Origin: Allomyces macrogynus ATCC 38327
Taxonomy: Eukaryota; Blastocladiomycota; Blastocladiomycetes; Blastocladiales; Blastocladiaceae
Assembly: GCA_000151295.1 (NCBI GenBank)
Contig: GG745377.1
Span: 279,830 to 328,351, forward strand
Length of the DNA stretch: 48,522 nt
Direction of reading: 5' to 3'
The stretch's first letter is position 1. Each line of letters begins with the position of its first letter. Position numbers and translations under genes: made by a program. This document shows, piece by piece, positions 10,203-21,229 of the stretch. The notes under the pieces were generated by a model, which had not been told where the DNA came from, did no database searches, and saw nothing but the letters and a program-made list of their open reading frames with translations.

Positions 10203-11503
10203 AGGGTCGTCGTTGCGGCGGGGACGCCGTGACGTGCGTATCAACTGGTCGCTTCTCTGGGTTGGCTGATGGGTGGAGAAGCGCGCACCAATGCGCCCGG
10301 TCACGTATCCACGTCGCCGGCCTCGGGTGCTTCCCGTCCGCGATCGTGCTCTCGCTCAAGGCTCCGGTCTGGCCGGCACCAGGGCCTAGTGCCCGTCCTG
10401 CGGCTCCACCTCACGCGTTCGTGACGGCCCTGGTCCCTCGTCAACGTGCGCGCTACGGCCCGCGCGCTTCCGTCTCGCTCCGATTCTCTGCGCGGGCCGG
10501 GCCCATCGCTCGCGTCCGTCGTTGCTAGAGCCGGGCCGCACCGCACCGCACCACACCGCACCGTGTCCAGACCCGTGCGCTCCCTTACCCCCCACACCCC
10601 GTCCATGGGCTTATTCCCTTTCCTCTTCTCCGTCTCACGTCACCCCGCCTGGACACGGTGCGCGCGCCCGCTCGCGCGCGCGTGAGCGGAGCTAAGCTCA
10701 GCTGCGGGACAGCTCCGTTGTTGCGTTTCGCGTTTGTGTTTGTGCGTTTACCTTGCGGTCTTCTCTCCATCATCGTGCACATCTTTTTCCATTTTTTTGC
10801 GGGCGTCATCTTGCATCTCGCATCCACAATACACCGTGCTCTCGTTTTGTTCCTCGAGCTGCCGAATCGTGAACTATTTGTCAGGATAGTCTCCGCCAAT
10901 GCTTTCATTGCAATGCGTCCACATCGAGGCCCTCTCCGCTGTCGCGATTGCCGACCGTCTCCAGAATTTTCGCGCCTCGGTGCCTTCCGTGTCTTCGTCG
11001 GCCCGCCGTCTTGACTCTCCCTCTCTCCACGACGGCAGCCAGCTGTTCATTTCAACACGCATTCGCGCATCCGAGCGTTGCACATTGCCACACCAACTCG
11101 TTAACTTCTGTCGCTTCATCTCCCTGCCTTGATCCCATAACAGCTTCAGGAAAATCGAAACACGCCCTTGATCAATCTTCTCCACTGTCCGACACGACGC
11201 GCGCCGCGCCTCGGGGTCCCGTCCTATGTCGCCCCACCGTACACCACGGGCTCCCTTTGCCCCAATCGGCTCTCGATTGTTCTAATAGCGCAATGATGTC
11301 CCTGTGTCGCGCTTCCTTGCGCCGGTCTCCATGCAAACGCATAGCGCGATCCTTCCCAGTCCTCTCCCAGCTGTACACGACACCAAAAATGGATTCAGGA
11401 AAGGCGGTACGCGCCCGTGATCTATATTATTCTCCACCGCCCAACACAAGGCGCCGCGCGCCGAGTTCGGCGCATCGCGTCGCCGCGCTCACGCCTGGTC
11501 TTT
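10203..11503. other. Intergenic, no gene seen
   Basis: About 1.3 kb between the HRNSWD-repeat gene and the convergent universal stress protein gene. It is composed of C-rich and T-rich stretches with only short overlapping frames. I see no RNA gene or transposon in it. It should hold the 3' flanks of both genes. Confidence 0.45.
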
Positions 11504-12253
11504 CTAGACAATGACCGGCGGGCACCGTACGTGGTGCAGGCAATAGTCCGACACCGACCCGATAATTGCGCTATACACGTCAACCGTGCCCGTCCTCGTC
11601 AGTATCACGATCCTCAAACGATCCTCACCCAACGCCCAGTCAGTCAATCACGTACCGCTTGAAAGCGCCCAACCCGCGCGTGCCCAACACCAACAGTCCA
11701 ATCGCGTGCGCCTTGTCGTTCACATAACCGACAATCGCCTCGGCCGCCGACCCGCCCTGCACAATCTCAATCGAGAACGGGATATGCGGGTCGTGCGCGC
11801 CCGCGTGGTGGTGCGCGCGGACCAGTGCCGCGGCCTTGCGCAGCATCGTCTTGGCCTGCTCCTGGTCGGCGAGGTTCTGGTCGACGGCCTTCTTGCGCGA
11901 CTCGTCCTCGAGCGCCGTCGTCGACCCGCCGGCAAAGGGCGCAAACGAGGCGGCAATGTTTTCGGCCACTACGGTGTGGATCGCGTCAGGTCAGGAGTCA
12001 TCCGAACGCGTACCGGGGACCACTACGGGAGAGTCGTACTCAGCGCCGAGACAAATGTGTCGGACCACGACTCGGCGTGCTGGCATGCTGTGACAAGGAC
12101 CAGATGGTCGTGTTTCGGGTCGACGAGGAAATCGAGCGTGTACTCGAGCGCGCGCCACGAGTGCGGCGAGTCGTCGAGCGCCACGGCGACACGCTGGCCC
12201 GGGCGCGGGCTCGTCGGGCGCACGGTTGGTTCAAAGGACGTGGGCGAGGCCAT
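11504..12253 (-). CDS. Universal stress protein (UspA fold)
   Basis: Three exons, 12253-12040, 11968-11656 and 11570-11504, encode about 197 residues; introns are 71 and 85 bp. The fold is seen from RVAVALDDSPHSWRALEY (strand 1 and helix 1) through LVLVTACQH to the ATP-binding loop LVLGTRGLGAFKRAIIGSVS. That loop fits the G-2x-G-9x-G-S/T pattern of nucleotide-binding members, and the protein then ends CLHHVRCPPVIV. The last exon was found by this continuity: without it the loop would be cut at KRYVID. An insert of about 45 residues rich in Ala, Glu and Lys sits between the first and second halves, as in fungal homologues. USP proteins are cytosolic, act as dimers, and are linked to stress tolerance. 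No specific role can be read here. Confidence 0.9.
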
Positions 12254-12384
12254 GACGGTTGATTGGTGGAGGATCGGTTAGTCGGATCAGTGGTGGTAGT
12301 TGCAGCTGGACAGTACGCCGCAGCTGGATCGAGTTGAGGAGAGTGCGTCGCTGCAGGTCGTGCTCGCCGCCGCGGGGAGACGGG

Positions 12385-12394
12385 ATTTTATATC
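12385..12394 (-). promoter_or_regulatory. Possible TATA box of the USP gene
   Basis: Read on the minus strand the sequence is GATATAAAAT, about 135 bp upstream of the USP start codon. It stands out in GC-rich surroundings. Assignment rests on motif and position only. Confidence 0.35.
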
Positions 12395-12911
12395 AGTGGG
12401 TCGGCAGCTGGGGAGCGGCTGACGGTGGCTCACAGTTAGCGGCAACGTTCTCTCGCGGGATCGGGTCGGCAAGGGTAAGACGCGAGACGCGTCGTGAACA
12501 AGCGTGAGCGAGAACAAGAGCGGCTGCATCGCATTTGCCACCTTTTTTGAGTGCCCTTCCGCCATTTTTTTTCAACCCTGTTCAACAGACCTCTGCGCCA
12601 GAGGTTTCCCCTTGCGCGCCGGCGGGCCGCCGGTCGAGACGAACCGCTCTTTCGAATCGACAGGGCCAAATAATCGTCAGGATGGGTCACGGTTTGCCAC
12701 GGTTCGCCACGGCTCGCCATGGTTCGCTCCACGCCCCACCAGCTTGCAGAGTGAAGGGTTGACAACATCGACAAGTTTAATTATCGCTTCTATATCCACG
12801 ACAATGGTCGACTGCGAAAGTTGCACAACCCAAGATAACAAAAAAGAGTGAAGCAAAACACGCAAAAAATGGAGCGGAACAATCGCAAATCCGCAAGCAA
12901 GCCAGCGAAGA

Positions 12912-14814
12912 CTACAGGACCGGACTCGCGCCGACAATCGCGTACTTCTTGAAGTCCTCGCGAATCGCGCCTGCAACGAGCGGGTCCTTGAACAGCGAAA
13001 AGTCGCGGTACTGGCTGTTCTCCACCTTGGCAATCTCTGCACCAACAGTGTCGCGGTCAGTACTCGCTGCGTGTAGCGTCGATCTTCAACAGCATCAACG
13101 TACCAAACCACATGATCAGCGAGAGCCCCGTCTTCTCGCGCAATGCCGGGTTCATGAGCTGTGCGAGCCACATTTGCTTTTGCTGCTTGTTCACGTCGGA
13201 CCCCTTGTTGCCCGACGTCGGGTCCGGGTAGTAAATAATGCCTAAACCGCCACACAACAGTGTCAGTGGAAAATGAACAGCAGCGCGCAATGCCGCACAA
13301 TCCCGCCCTAGTGGTTTCGAGGGCAGCTCCGTACCAGTTTCGAATGCGCCAAGGGGCAGCTTCACCTTTTTCGCAAACTCCGCGATCGACCAGGACGACA
13401 TGGGCCCGCCCATGAACATGTCGAGCGCGTCGCTGGGCTGCGGGAGCTCGTTCTTGCCAAACGGATAGCTCTGTTGGATGGGGAACGTGGTGAGAGTTGT
13501 GGGCGCAATACTTCATGGGCCAGAGTCAAGTTGAAGCGAACGTCAAAGCGGAAAATCGAGCCGCCAATCCAGTCGACCCACTACAACAATGGCACGACAA
13601 TTGCAAAATGCGTCAGCTGCTTGTCTCTGTCACGCACACAACTCACGTGAGGCGCACCTCGACGCCCGGGAAAAACGGCGTATAGGGGTCGTCGTTCTTG
13701 TCGACATTGCCGTCACCGTTCGTGTCCATTTCCTTCCAGTCATCGGGCCGCTTCTTGGCCGAATACGTGTCGCCGGCCCACGGGTACCCAATGGGCCCGT
13801 TGGGACTCCACACCATCGACGTGTACGGCGCCTTGGCGCGAATCGCCTTGGTGAGCCGGATCCACGTCTCGCGGTACTGCTTGGGGCGTTGGCCCCACGG
13901 GTTCCAGGACCCGTTCATTTCGTGCGCAAAACGCAGCATCACGGGCACGCCCATGTCGTTGATGGCCTTGGCCAGGTCGGCAATCTTGCCAATGACCAGG
14001 TCGGTCATCATGTCGAGCCCCTGCGACATGGCCGGCTCGACCGTGAACAGCAAAAAGCCGCCGGATTTCTTGACGTCTTGCGCGCGCTTGAGCACTTCCT
14101 CGGGCTGGACCACGCCCGTGGCCGAGTCGACATAGGAAAACGACCCGAATCCGGCACCGCTGAAGCCTGGTGATGATGGTTCATGCACCCATGGTCAGTT
14201 CGCATGCATCGATCCCCCCCCCCCCCCCCCCCCCATGAGAAAAACGTGAACCGGCGGCACACAGACGTACCAGCCAGCTCGTTCCATTTCGCCGACGACC
14301 CGGGCGTCCAATCAATGTGGTCGCCCCACAAGTGCGCGCCAAACAAGATGCCTTTGGACGACGGCGTGACCTTGGAGAGCGCCGTTGGCGTTGGGGTCGC
14401 CGTGGTCGAGGTTGATGACGTCGTGGTCGCATCGGTCGTGGGGGTAGCGTCAGTGACCGTTGGCGTGGAACTCGCCGCAGCAGCGCGGTCGGCATCGCTG
14501 CTGGCCTTGAACTTGAGCACGCCGGCGCCGTAAAGCGCGCCAATTGTTGCGCCTGCCGTGACCAGCAGGACCAGTGCGGTAATCAGGAGCGTGCGCCGAC
14601 GGTGCGACCCTGCCCCCGCAGCGCGCGACTTGCCGGGTTCGACGGGAGCGGGCTCGAATGACATGCTCGTGAGCGGCATGACGGGGCTGCCGGGCGCCGT
14701 CAGGCTCGAGTCGGACCAGTCGGCGCCGGCCTTGGTCATGGGCGGCGAGAGCGCTTGCTTGTCGACAATGGCAGCGTCCTGGACGGCGCCGGGGTTGTGC
14801 GGGTGGCCGGTCAT
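12912..14814 (-). CDS. GH26-like glycosidase (beta-mannanase type) with N-terminal membrane anchor
   Basis: Six exons, 14814-14271, 14166-13658, 13580-13542, 13470-13335, 13241-13104 and 13036-12912, encode about 496 residues. Each junction keeps phase. Residues 1-74 are hydrophilic and end in SHRRR. A single hydrophobic helix follows at about 75-97, then a Thr/Ser-rich stalk. This fits a type II membrane protein with its catalytic part outside. The catalytic region starts at LFGAHLWGDHIDWTPG and has the GH26 hallmark FAHEMNGSWNPWG, with the likely acid/base Glu near 264. LGAFETG carries the likely nucleophile Glu near 408. MWFEIAKVENSQYRDF lies near the end. A calcium-loop-like insert, DTNGDGNVDKNDD, sits at about 329-341. 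GH26 enzymes cut beta-1,4-mannan or related beta-glucans. The substrate is not determined, and a distant GH26-like non-mannanase is possible. Confidence 0.8.
14214..14234 (+). repeat. Homopolymer of 21 C in GH26 intron 1
   Basis: An uninterrupted C run (G on the coding strand) lies inside the 104-bp first intron (14167-14270) of the GH26-like gene. Its true length is uncertain in any assembly. Confidence 0.9.
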
Positions 14815-15438
14815 TGTCGAGTCGGTCGGTCGGGGTCGATGGGGCCGAGTCGAAGAGCAATGTCGGGCCTGCCACGGACAAGGTGGTAAGAAACAGAGCG
14901 GGAGCGTGCGACAAGCGGCTTCGAGAAGCGGAGAGAACGCTGCAGGCGTCGTTCGCGGGGAGACTTGGTCGACCGTGCCGCTAAGGCGTTCGGTGACGCG
15001 GGACCCGGGGCAGCACGGCGCGCGCAGGCAGTTGGTTGGGTTTGGCTGCAGGGTCGGTCCGGTGCCGTGGAGGTGGGCGTCACCACTTGATTCGGTGCAG
15101 GTGGTCGCAGGAGTGGTGGGGAAGAATGAAGTGGTGGCGGCGAACGACAAACGAACCATTCGCCACTGCTGTGGCCAGGCTGTTGCCGTGCGGCGATGGG
15201 CGCTGCATTAGGCAGCCGGGTCTTCAAGCGGCCGCACCTACCCATTTGCCCACGCCATACCGCCCCACCGATCACGCCGCTCGCCGTGCTTGATGCCGTT
15301 GCCGACCGTTCTTTGTCGACATCGCGGACAACGGCCTTACTCCCATCAACTCCGGGCGCCCAATTGCAACTTGCCGCAAAAGGCGCTTTGACGCGCCCAA
15401 CCGAACCGGCGCACGCACGCCCGACCCCCTGCCGACCC

Positions 15439-17717
15439 ATGCAACAGGCCGACCAGCAACCACATCCGAACGAGGCCAACGCTGTCCCGAAGCCCAACCG
15501 GCACCGGCCACACGTCATGGTGCCGACGACCGTACCCGCGCCCAAGCCGTCCCGTGCTCGTGTGCCCTCCCGCCCGCGCCGCCATCATGCCGCCGCTGTT
15601 CCCGACGGTTATGCGGTCGTCTCGACGCTCGCAAGCACGGCCGTCGAAGAGTACCTGACAGCCATTGACCCGAGCCCCGCACGGGCTCGTGCTGCCCTTG
15701 CGCAATCATCTTCGCGCGCTGTAGCCGCCATGCTAGATCTGGCCGACAAAGTCGACCGTGACGCCCAGACGGCCGTCTTCGAGGCCGGCGGGTTGCCCTC
15801 TCTCGCGCACACGGCTTACGCATGGGAGAACGACGTTATTTCGGGCCGGCCATGCATCGAAAAGGACGGCGCAGAGCTTGAATACGCGGTCCCGACCATC
15901 GTGCGCGACCTCGACTTGATTGCGCTCGCCCTGCCGCCGCGCGCAGCCCTGGATGCGGTCATGGCCGTGATCGTGGCGCTCGTCGACTACCAAAAGCAAG
16001 GTGAACACCGCCCTCCTTGGTCAACGACGTCCTTCTCTTCTCCACCCTTGAAATGACCTCGACCGCGCTCGCTTCTTGTAGCCGAAGCAGCCAACCGCAC
16101 CCTGACCCGGTCGCTCGGCCACCAGGTCGTTCTCGCCGCCCTGATTGCGCAGCACGCACGCATTGTCCTCGTCGAAGAGTGCCGCAATCACGAACACTTT
16201 TTTGCGTGGTTTCAAGACGTCTATCCGGCACTCTGGACCGACGCATCGTTGGGCCTCGTCCTGACCTGGGTTCTGCAACGCACGCTCCTGGCCGCGCGGC
16301 ACGCACGAGCATCGCCGTCGACGCTGCACCTCCTGAACGCCATTCAGGCGCGCTACGTCGAGTTTGTCGGGTCGAGTCTGATGGTCGCGACGACGTCGAC
16401 TGAGATTCATCACGCAGCTGTAATTCTGATGATTCAGGTCGTGGATACGTATGTCAGTGGAGGTGGAGAAGCATTTTGCTGCCGTTTCAAGCGCAGTTGG
16501 CTCACCGAACGGTGCCTGTAGCGTCACGGCCACGGCCAATGCCACGTTTACGCCCGATTTCCTGGAGCTGCTTCTTGCCGTCAAGCGCAGCGACATTTCG
16601 TCCAAAAAGTCCATGCACCGATTGCCAACCCGACTATCCGAGGACCTGCGACTGACTCTCCGCGTTCTCGCGGCACGCTAGGCTCATGATGCTGCTGGAG
16701 GACGTGACCCGGCAGCGCCAGATCGTCGCGCAGCACCTGTGGCAGCACCCGCAGCTCTACTTGCGCAGCAAGAATGAGCTCATGGCCGTTCTCTGGCTCG
16801 ATGACGACCGGGATACGTTCTTGCCGATCCGAGGCGAGGTTCGTTTCGGCACCGTGTGATCTCCGCGCGCCGCCGTCATGCTAACGGCGTTCAGTTGCTC
16901 GACAGGCTGCCGCCTTCATTGTCGGTCTCCTGCGACACCACGACCAGACGGCCGTCTGGTGGCGCGGCGTTCTCAGTCACATCGCGACGCACCCGCTTCT
17001 CACGCACGAGATTGTGGTCCGGCTGGCCAAGGCGCCCACGGAACTGCTTGCAGAATGGCAAAAAGTGCGTACTGTTGACCATCATCAATACCGCGTTCAT
17101 CTTTGAGCGTTACTCTGACTTTTCCGCAGCACATTGCCCAACTCGACTCTGCGATTCAAGCGTTTTCGAACAAGGTGTGTCTCCTTCACCCTCCTCGCTC
17201 TAGTTCACTTTCTCGGCCCACCCTCCTCAACTCGCGCCATGTGAAGATGCCCAGCGACGTGGTCACGACTCTCCAAACCGAATCCCACACCCTCGCCGCG
17301 CGCGTCGCCACGCTCCCACTCGTCCCGTCGACGCGTCCCGTACCGCGAATGCCCACCCCTACCTTGCGGCCAGCATCCCGATGCAGGTTCATGTTCGCGG
17401 TCGTGGTCCTCGTCGCCATCCTCGCCCTGCTGGCCGTGACCATCGTCTTTGTCCCGTGCCGACCCGACAACCCGGGTGCGCACGTCCGTGCAGCACTGTG
17501 TGCCGTCCAGCATCGCAATGCGTCTCTGGTGGAGTTTGCGCTCGACGCCTTTGCGGATTCGCAGTGGCATCTGCAGGCGCAGGCCGTCGCCGATACGGCC
17601 GTGCACGCGGCGAACATGGGGATGGCGGTGGCGGCGCGTGGCGCTGCAGGCGCGTACGGTGTCGGAGAGGAGTGGGTGCGGGTTGGGGTGCAGTGGTGGC
17701 AGGGCCACCTGGCTTAA
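15439..17717 (+). CDS. Helical-repeat protein with one C-terminal membrane segment (TMEM214-like?)
   Basis: Seven exons (15439-16000, 16082-16370, 16438-16608, 16682-16838, 16906-17064, 17130-17174 and 17247-17717) encode about 617 residues. Introns are 65-81 bp. Most of the protein is a string of amphipathic helices of ARM/HEAT character (for example LVVLAALIAQHARIVLVEE-like and LLTHEIVVRLAKAPTELL). One strong membrane helix follows (FMFAVVVLVAILALLAVTIV, about residues 505-525), then a soluble helical tail ending WWQGHLA. The order matches TMEM214, an ER membrane protein: helical body, W...L..HLL..W-type segment, coiled stretch, membrane helix. I see no decisive motif, so the name is only a suggestion. 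The last intron (17175-17246) is 72 bp without a stop, so it could be retained. Start: first ATG giving MQQADQQ; an in-frame ATG at 15196 exists but adds a composition unlike the rest. Confidence 0.65.
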
Positions 17718-17726
17718 AATGATAAC

Positions 17727-17748
17727 GGGGGGGGGGGGGGGGGGGGGG
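17727..17748 (+). repeat. Homopolymer of 22 G
   Basis: An uninterrupted G run starts 10 bp after the stop codon of the TMEM214-like gene, in its presumed 3' UTR. Length is likely approximate. Confidence 0.9.
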
Positions 17749-17829
17749 ATACAAAGTGTGTGCCCCGGCACGAAAAAGGCATACTATCAATCGATACATG
17801 AACATGCGGCCAACCGGCGTCGTTGACGC

Positions 17830-18060
17830 TATGGATCACATCAAACGAGGAGAGCTGGGCCACATCACACCAGGCAGTTCGATCACGTCGTTCCGTTTGT
17901 GCATGAGTCGCCAGCGCACACTCGTGTTTGTGAGCTACACATTGTCCAAGCCGGAGCGGAGGGTCAAGCACAGGTACAGTATCATCGCGCACACCAATGG
18001 CGGGAGTGTTGTGATCCACGCAGCGTCCATTTCACCGCTGATGCCATTCATTTCAGCGAC
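17830..18060 (-). pseudogene. F-box/LRR gene fragment (C-terminal end only)
   Basis: The minus strand matches the 3' end of the intact gene at 18865-20592. Broken frames give LGQCVAHKHECALATHAQT, then CDVAQLSSFDVIHSVN, which parallels AALAAQFASFDVLHEIED of the intact copy. Plus-strand landmarks shared with 18981-19135 include GTGATCCACGCAGC, CCGAGCGGA.GGTC and TCATGAGTCGCCAGC-like strings. Only about 75 codons remain, with frameshifts and no start. It is a decayed relict of the F-box family. Confidence 0.6.
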
Positions 18061-18639
18061 CACGGTCGCGTGACTGGAGTCGCTGCAAGGGCCCGCGCAC
18101 TCTCAATGATCAACAGCGGGCGCGCCCCAAGTCCGCACACGGTGTCGCACACGCCGCGTGCATGCCGTTTGTGAGGAATGAGGAATGGGTGAGCGGAGGA
18201 CAGCACGCGGTGTTGCCAGAAACTGAACCATACCATTCCAACGGTTGTCCATCCGACGCAGGGCATCATCCGAAAGTCATATTCGACGTTCAAAATAGTG
18301 ACGCCGCGTGTGTGGGTGATACATGGGCGATAACCGGCGATGGATTGAGCGCGGGCCCATCGAGAATGCGGGATGAGCATCCCTGGGACACATTTCAGGC
18401 ATGCTGAGCACAGATGCACGATCATATCGCCAATCTCCCCACCTCGCTCTCGCATCGTGTTTGTCCATAACGAGTCCGCGGTCTTGCTTTTCCGCCCGGA
18501 GGTGTTCATGTCAAGGACCGACGTCAAGGACCGACGATAGTTTCTTGATCCCCACTAATGCACGAGGGGTGATGCTTGCGCTTTTTGACGCAATGAGAAC
18601 ATGGACGCAAACAAACCGGGAGAATAGATTCTCTTCTTT

Positions 18640-18770
18640 CTCAGCGGTTCATCGGGAAGGAAGCAGAACAAGGCGAAGAAAGAGCAATATAGACACACGA
18701 AGAGTACAGGCAGCTAATGAGTACCAATAAAGGAGACGAATCCACCCAGTCCACAGCAGTCCACGGCAGC
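18640..18770. repeat. Non-coding block similar to 22755-22890
   Basis: Both blocks share GG.TCATCG, GAACA..GCGA, GGCAATA, GAACAGGCA.C.AA.GA-type strings in the same order and end in CCA.CCAGTCCA. Similarity is about 70% by eye. Each block lies a few hundred bases upstream, in minus-strand sense, of a truncated F-box copy. Confidence 0.5.
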
Positions 18771-18864
18771 AACATGCGCGGCGTCAGTAAGAAATGAGCG
18801 GGGGGTTGGCGTGCAAGTGCGGCAGGGACAACGTTCCAGCTGGAAATATATTGGAGCAGCAAGA

Positions 18865-20592
18865 CTACAAAAGATCCCCGTATTTGCGACGCCAAAGGTC
18901 ATCTTCAATCTCATGCAACACATCAAACGATGCAAACTGCGCCGCCAACGCAGTCGTCACTGCAACAGGCACATCAAACGGTTCGTTCCACTCATGCATG
19001 CGCCGCCAGCCTGACACACGAACGCGCGTGACTGTGAGCAACACATCAACCAAGGCCGAGCGGAAGGTCGAGTTCAGATACATGTTCAGCACGCGCACCG
19101 ATGGCGGGAGGGCCGTGATCCACGCAGCCACCATGGCGTCGCCGTCCGTGGAGAGCAGGGCACAGACGAGGTCCATGGTCAGCACCCGGACACTTGAAGG
19201 GATCAAGGGTAAGGAGCTCTCAAACTCGAACCCAAAGGTCAGGTCGAGATGCGACAGCGTCGATGGCCAGGCGCCAGTCAAGTACTGGTCCAAGACTGCC
19301 GCGGTCAGTTCCCCTCCGTGTAGGTAGAGCGACTCGAGCTGCGGCGGGAACGCGCGGGCAAGGGCAGCCAGACCATGGCGATTGAGCCGAACTTGGCGCA
19401 GCTCAAGATGCACGAGCGAGGCTGGCAACTGTTCCAGAACCGGCGCAATATCGTGATCAAAATCGGACTCAACGATCGTGAGACGCCTGAGCGTTGGCGC
19501 CAACAGGTTTTGCGCTAGTTTCGACGACTCATCATGGAGCATGGCATCAACATCAATTGTGAGTGCATGCGTCGCGAGCGGCGCACGAAGGAGCCAGACG
19601 TTTGAGGTAATGAAGAGCGAATGGACGGAGCGCGGAAAACTAGCTACCAACTTGTCAACCATGGCTTTCTCTTCGTCCCAACCGACCGTGTCACGCGTGT
19701 TGAGAACCAAGTGCAGATACGGGAATCCCGAGCGTGGGAGCGCGGCCATGACCGAATCAAATCCCTTGATGGTGCGATGATTGTTGGCAAACATGTGCAG
19801 CTCAGCAAGGGACGGCAACTGGCGCACAAGTCTGGCAGCAACTAGAAGTGCATGTTCACCCAAATCGGCCAACTTGAGCACCGTGAGCGAGGGTGGGACC
19901 AGCGAAAAGAGAGTGGTTGCTGCAGCAACAGACTTTTCCCGGTCCAAGAACAAAGACTTGTCAAACGAGACACCAAATTCCCGAAGATGTGGGAGAGCAG
20001 AGCCAGTCGGTACCAGCGTCACACTTTCCACCGATTCGAGGACCAGCTTGACAACTGACTGTGCAATGGTAAACTTTCCAAAGTCAAGGTCGAAGCCGAG
20101 GCGCAGAACCGTGCAATGCAGCGGCAAGTCGACAGTAGTCCAATCGCGTTTCGGATAGGCAGCGCAGCGCCGAAGCTGGCGTTCCAGCACAGGCAAGAGC
20201 GACCAATGCCAATTTGCTACAACAGTATCAGTGATTCGCCCTGGCAAAGGCACCAGTGACCGGTCAGCAGAGCGCGGCAGCAAAATCAAGTGCCATGATG
20301 GCTGACTGGCACTAGGATCCCGGCGCGTGTCTTGAACGGTGCCAAGCATTGTGGGCATGATGTTGGCAGAGTCGGGCGAGTCGCCAACAAAGCGAAAGTC
20401 GTCATAGTAATCTTTCCGGGGGATTCCGCCATCGGTGTCGGTGCGGATTGCAACGTGGAGGCACACAGCGTACAAGGTGGGCGCAGCGAATGCGAGATGG
20501 AGCAAGGCGCGGCGGTCACTACGGTTCAGGAGCTCAGCGACAATATTGAGCACGTCTTGCGGCAAGTTGACGAGGCATAACGAAGCGGTCAT
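18865..20592 (-). CDS. F-box / leucine-rich repeat protein
   Basis: A single uninterrupted frame encodes 575 residues. Residues 4-45 (LCLVNLPQDVLNIVAELLNRSDRRALLHLAF) form an F-box: the LP.DVL start, then a helix with a basic turn and a hydrophobic end. The rest has irregular leucine-rich repeats of the LTVLKLADLGEHAL, LVHLELRQVRLNRHG, LESLYLHGGELT and LSHLDLTFGFEF kind. F-box proteins bind Skp1 and bring substrates to SCF ubiquitin ligase; the LRR part would choose the substrate. The substrate is unknown. The gene has no intron, unlike its neighbours, and it belongs to a local family with two decayed copies (17830-18060 and 21230-22470). Zoosporic fungi have many such fast-changing F-box genes. 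The protein ends WRRKYGDLL. Confidence 0.8.
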   Translation of the reverse strand: MTASLCLVNLPQDVLNIVAELLNRSDRRALLHLAFAAPTLYAVCLHVAIRTDTDGGIPRKDYYDDFRFVGDSPDSANIMPTMLGTVQDTRRDPSASQPSWHLILLPRSADRSLVPLPGRITDTVVANWHWSLLPVLERQLRRCAAYPKRDWTTVDLPLHCTVLRLGFDLDFGKFTIAQSVVKLVLESVESVTLVPTGSALPHLREFGVSFDKSLFLDREKSVAAATTLFSLVPPSLTVLKLADLGEHALLVAARLVRQLPSLAELHMFANNHRTIKGFDSVMAALPRSGFPYLHLVLNTRDTVGWDEEKAMVDKLVASFPRSVHSLFITSNVWLLRAPLATHALTIDVDAMLHDESSKLAQNLLAPTLRRLTIVESDFDHDIAPVLEQLPASLVHLELRQVRLNRHGLAALARAFPPQLESLYLHGGELTAAVLDQYLTGAWPSTLSHLDLTFGFEFESSLPLIPSSVRVLTMDLVCALLSTDGDAMVAAWITALPPSVRVLNMYLNSTFRSALVDVLLTVTRVRVSGWRRMHEWNEPFDVPVAVTTALAAQFASFDVLHEIEDDLWRRKYGDLL

Positions 20593-21229
20593 TGTTGATC
20601 ATGGTCAACGATGCGTTTGTGCAGTCGCTTTGGTCGCCTGTCTCGTGCCACTTGGCATGTTTGTGCAACGAGGATGGCCAAAAGTCTCAGCCAGCAGCCT
20701 CACGGTGGTGCTATGTGCTCCGAACCGCGAAATGGTTAATCCTATAACTGCACATCTGACGAAAAGCATCTCGTTAACAAAGACAACCATGGCCGACCTG
20801 AGCATCAGCAGCATGCAGCCTGCAGGCTGGCGGCGACGTGCGACTGCTCTCGTAAATACACGACAGTTCTTGACTAAAGACCTCGCCCGTGCGTTGCTCT
20901 CCATGAGCAACATGTTCGCATGGAATACCGACGCCGCACACTTTGTTCTCTCTTAGTTGCGCGACCCCGCTGGAGCACAGGTTCTGCTGGAGTGCATGCC
21001 AAGGGCCATCCACTCTGAACAGCAGGCGCGCACCAGCGCACGATCGATGTCGCATGCGTGCACATACCATTTGTGCGAATACAGGCGCGCGGTCAGCGAA
21101 AAGTGGTTGTGGGAGCACTTTTGAGCGAGCAAGGAAACAACAATCAATCAATGAGAATGAACAAGAGCAGCGCAACACTAATGCAAACGATCCATGCACG
21201 CTCGACTCCAGTCAACACAGCTGCCATCG

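Noticed and set aside
9303..10304. Minus-strand 333-codon frame
   Set aside because: Arg-rich antisense shadow of the HRNSWD-repeat exon, with no signal, domain or start context.
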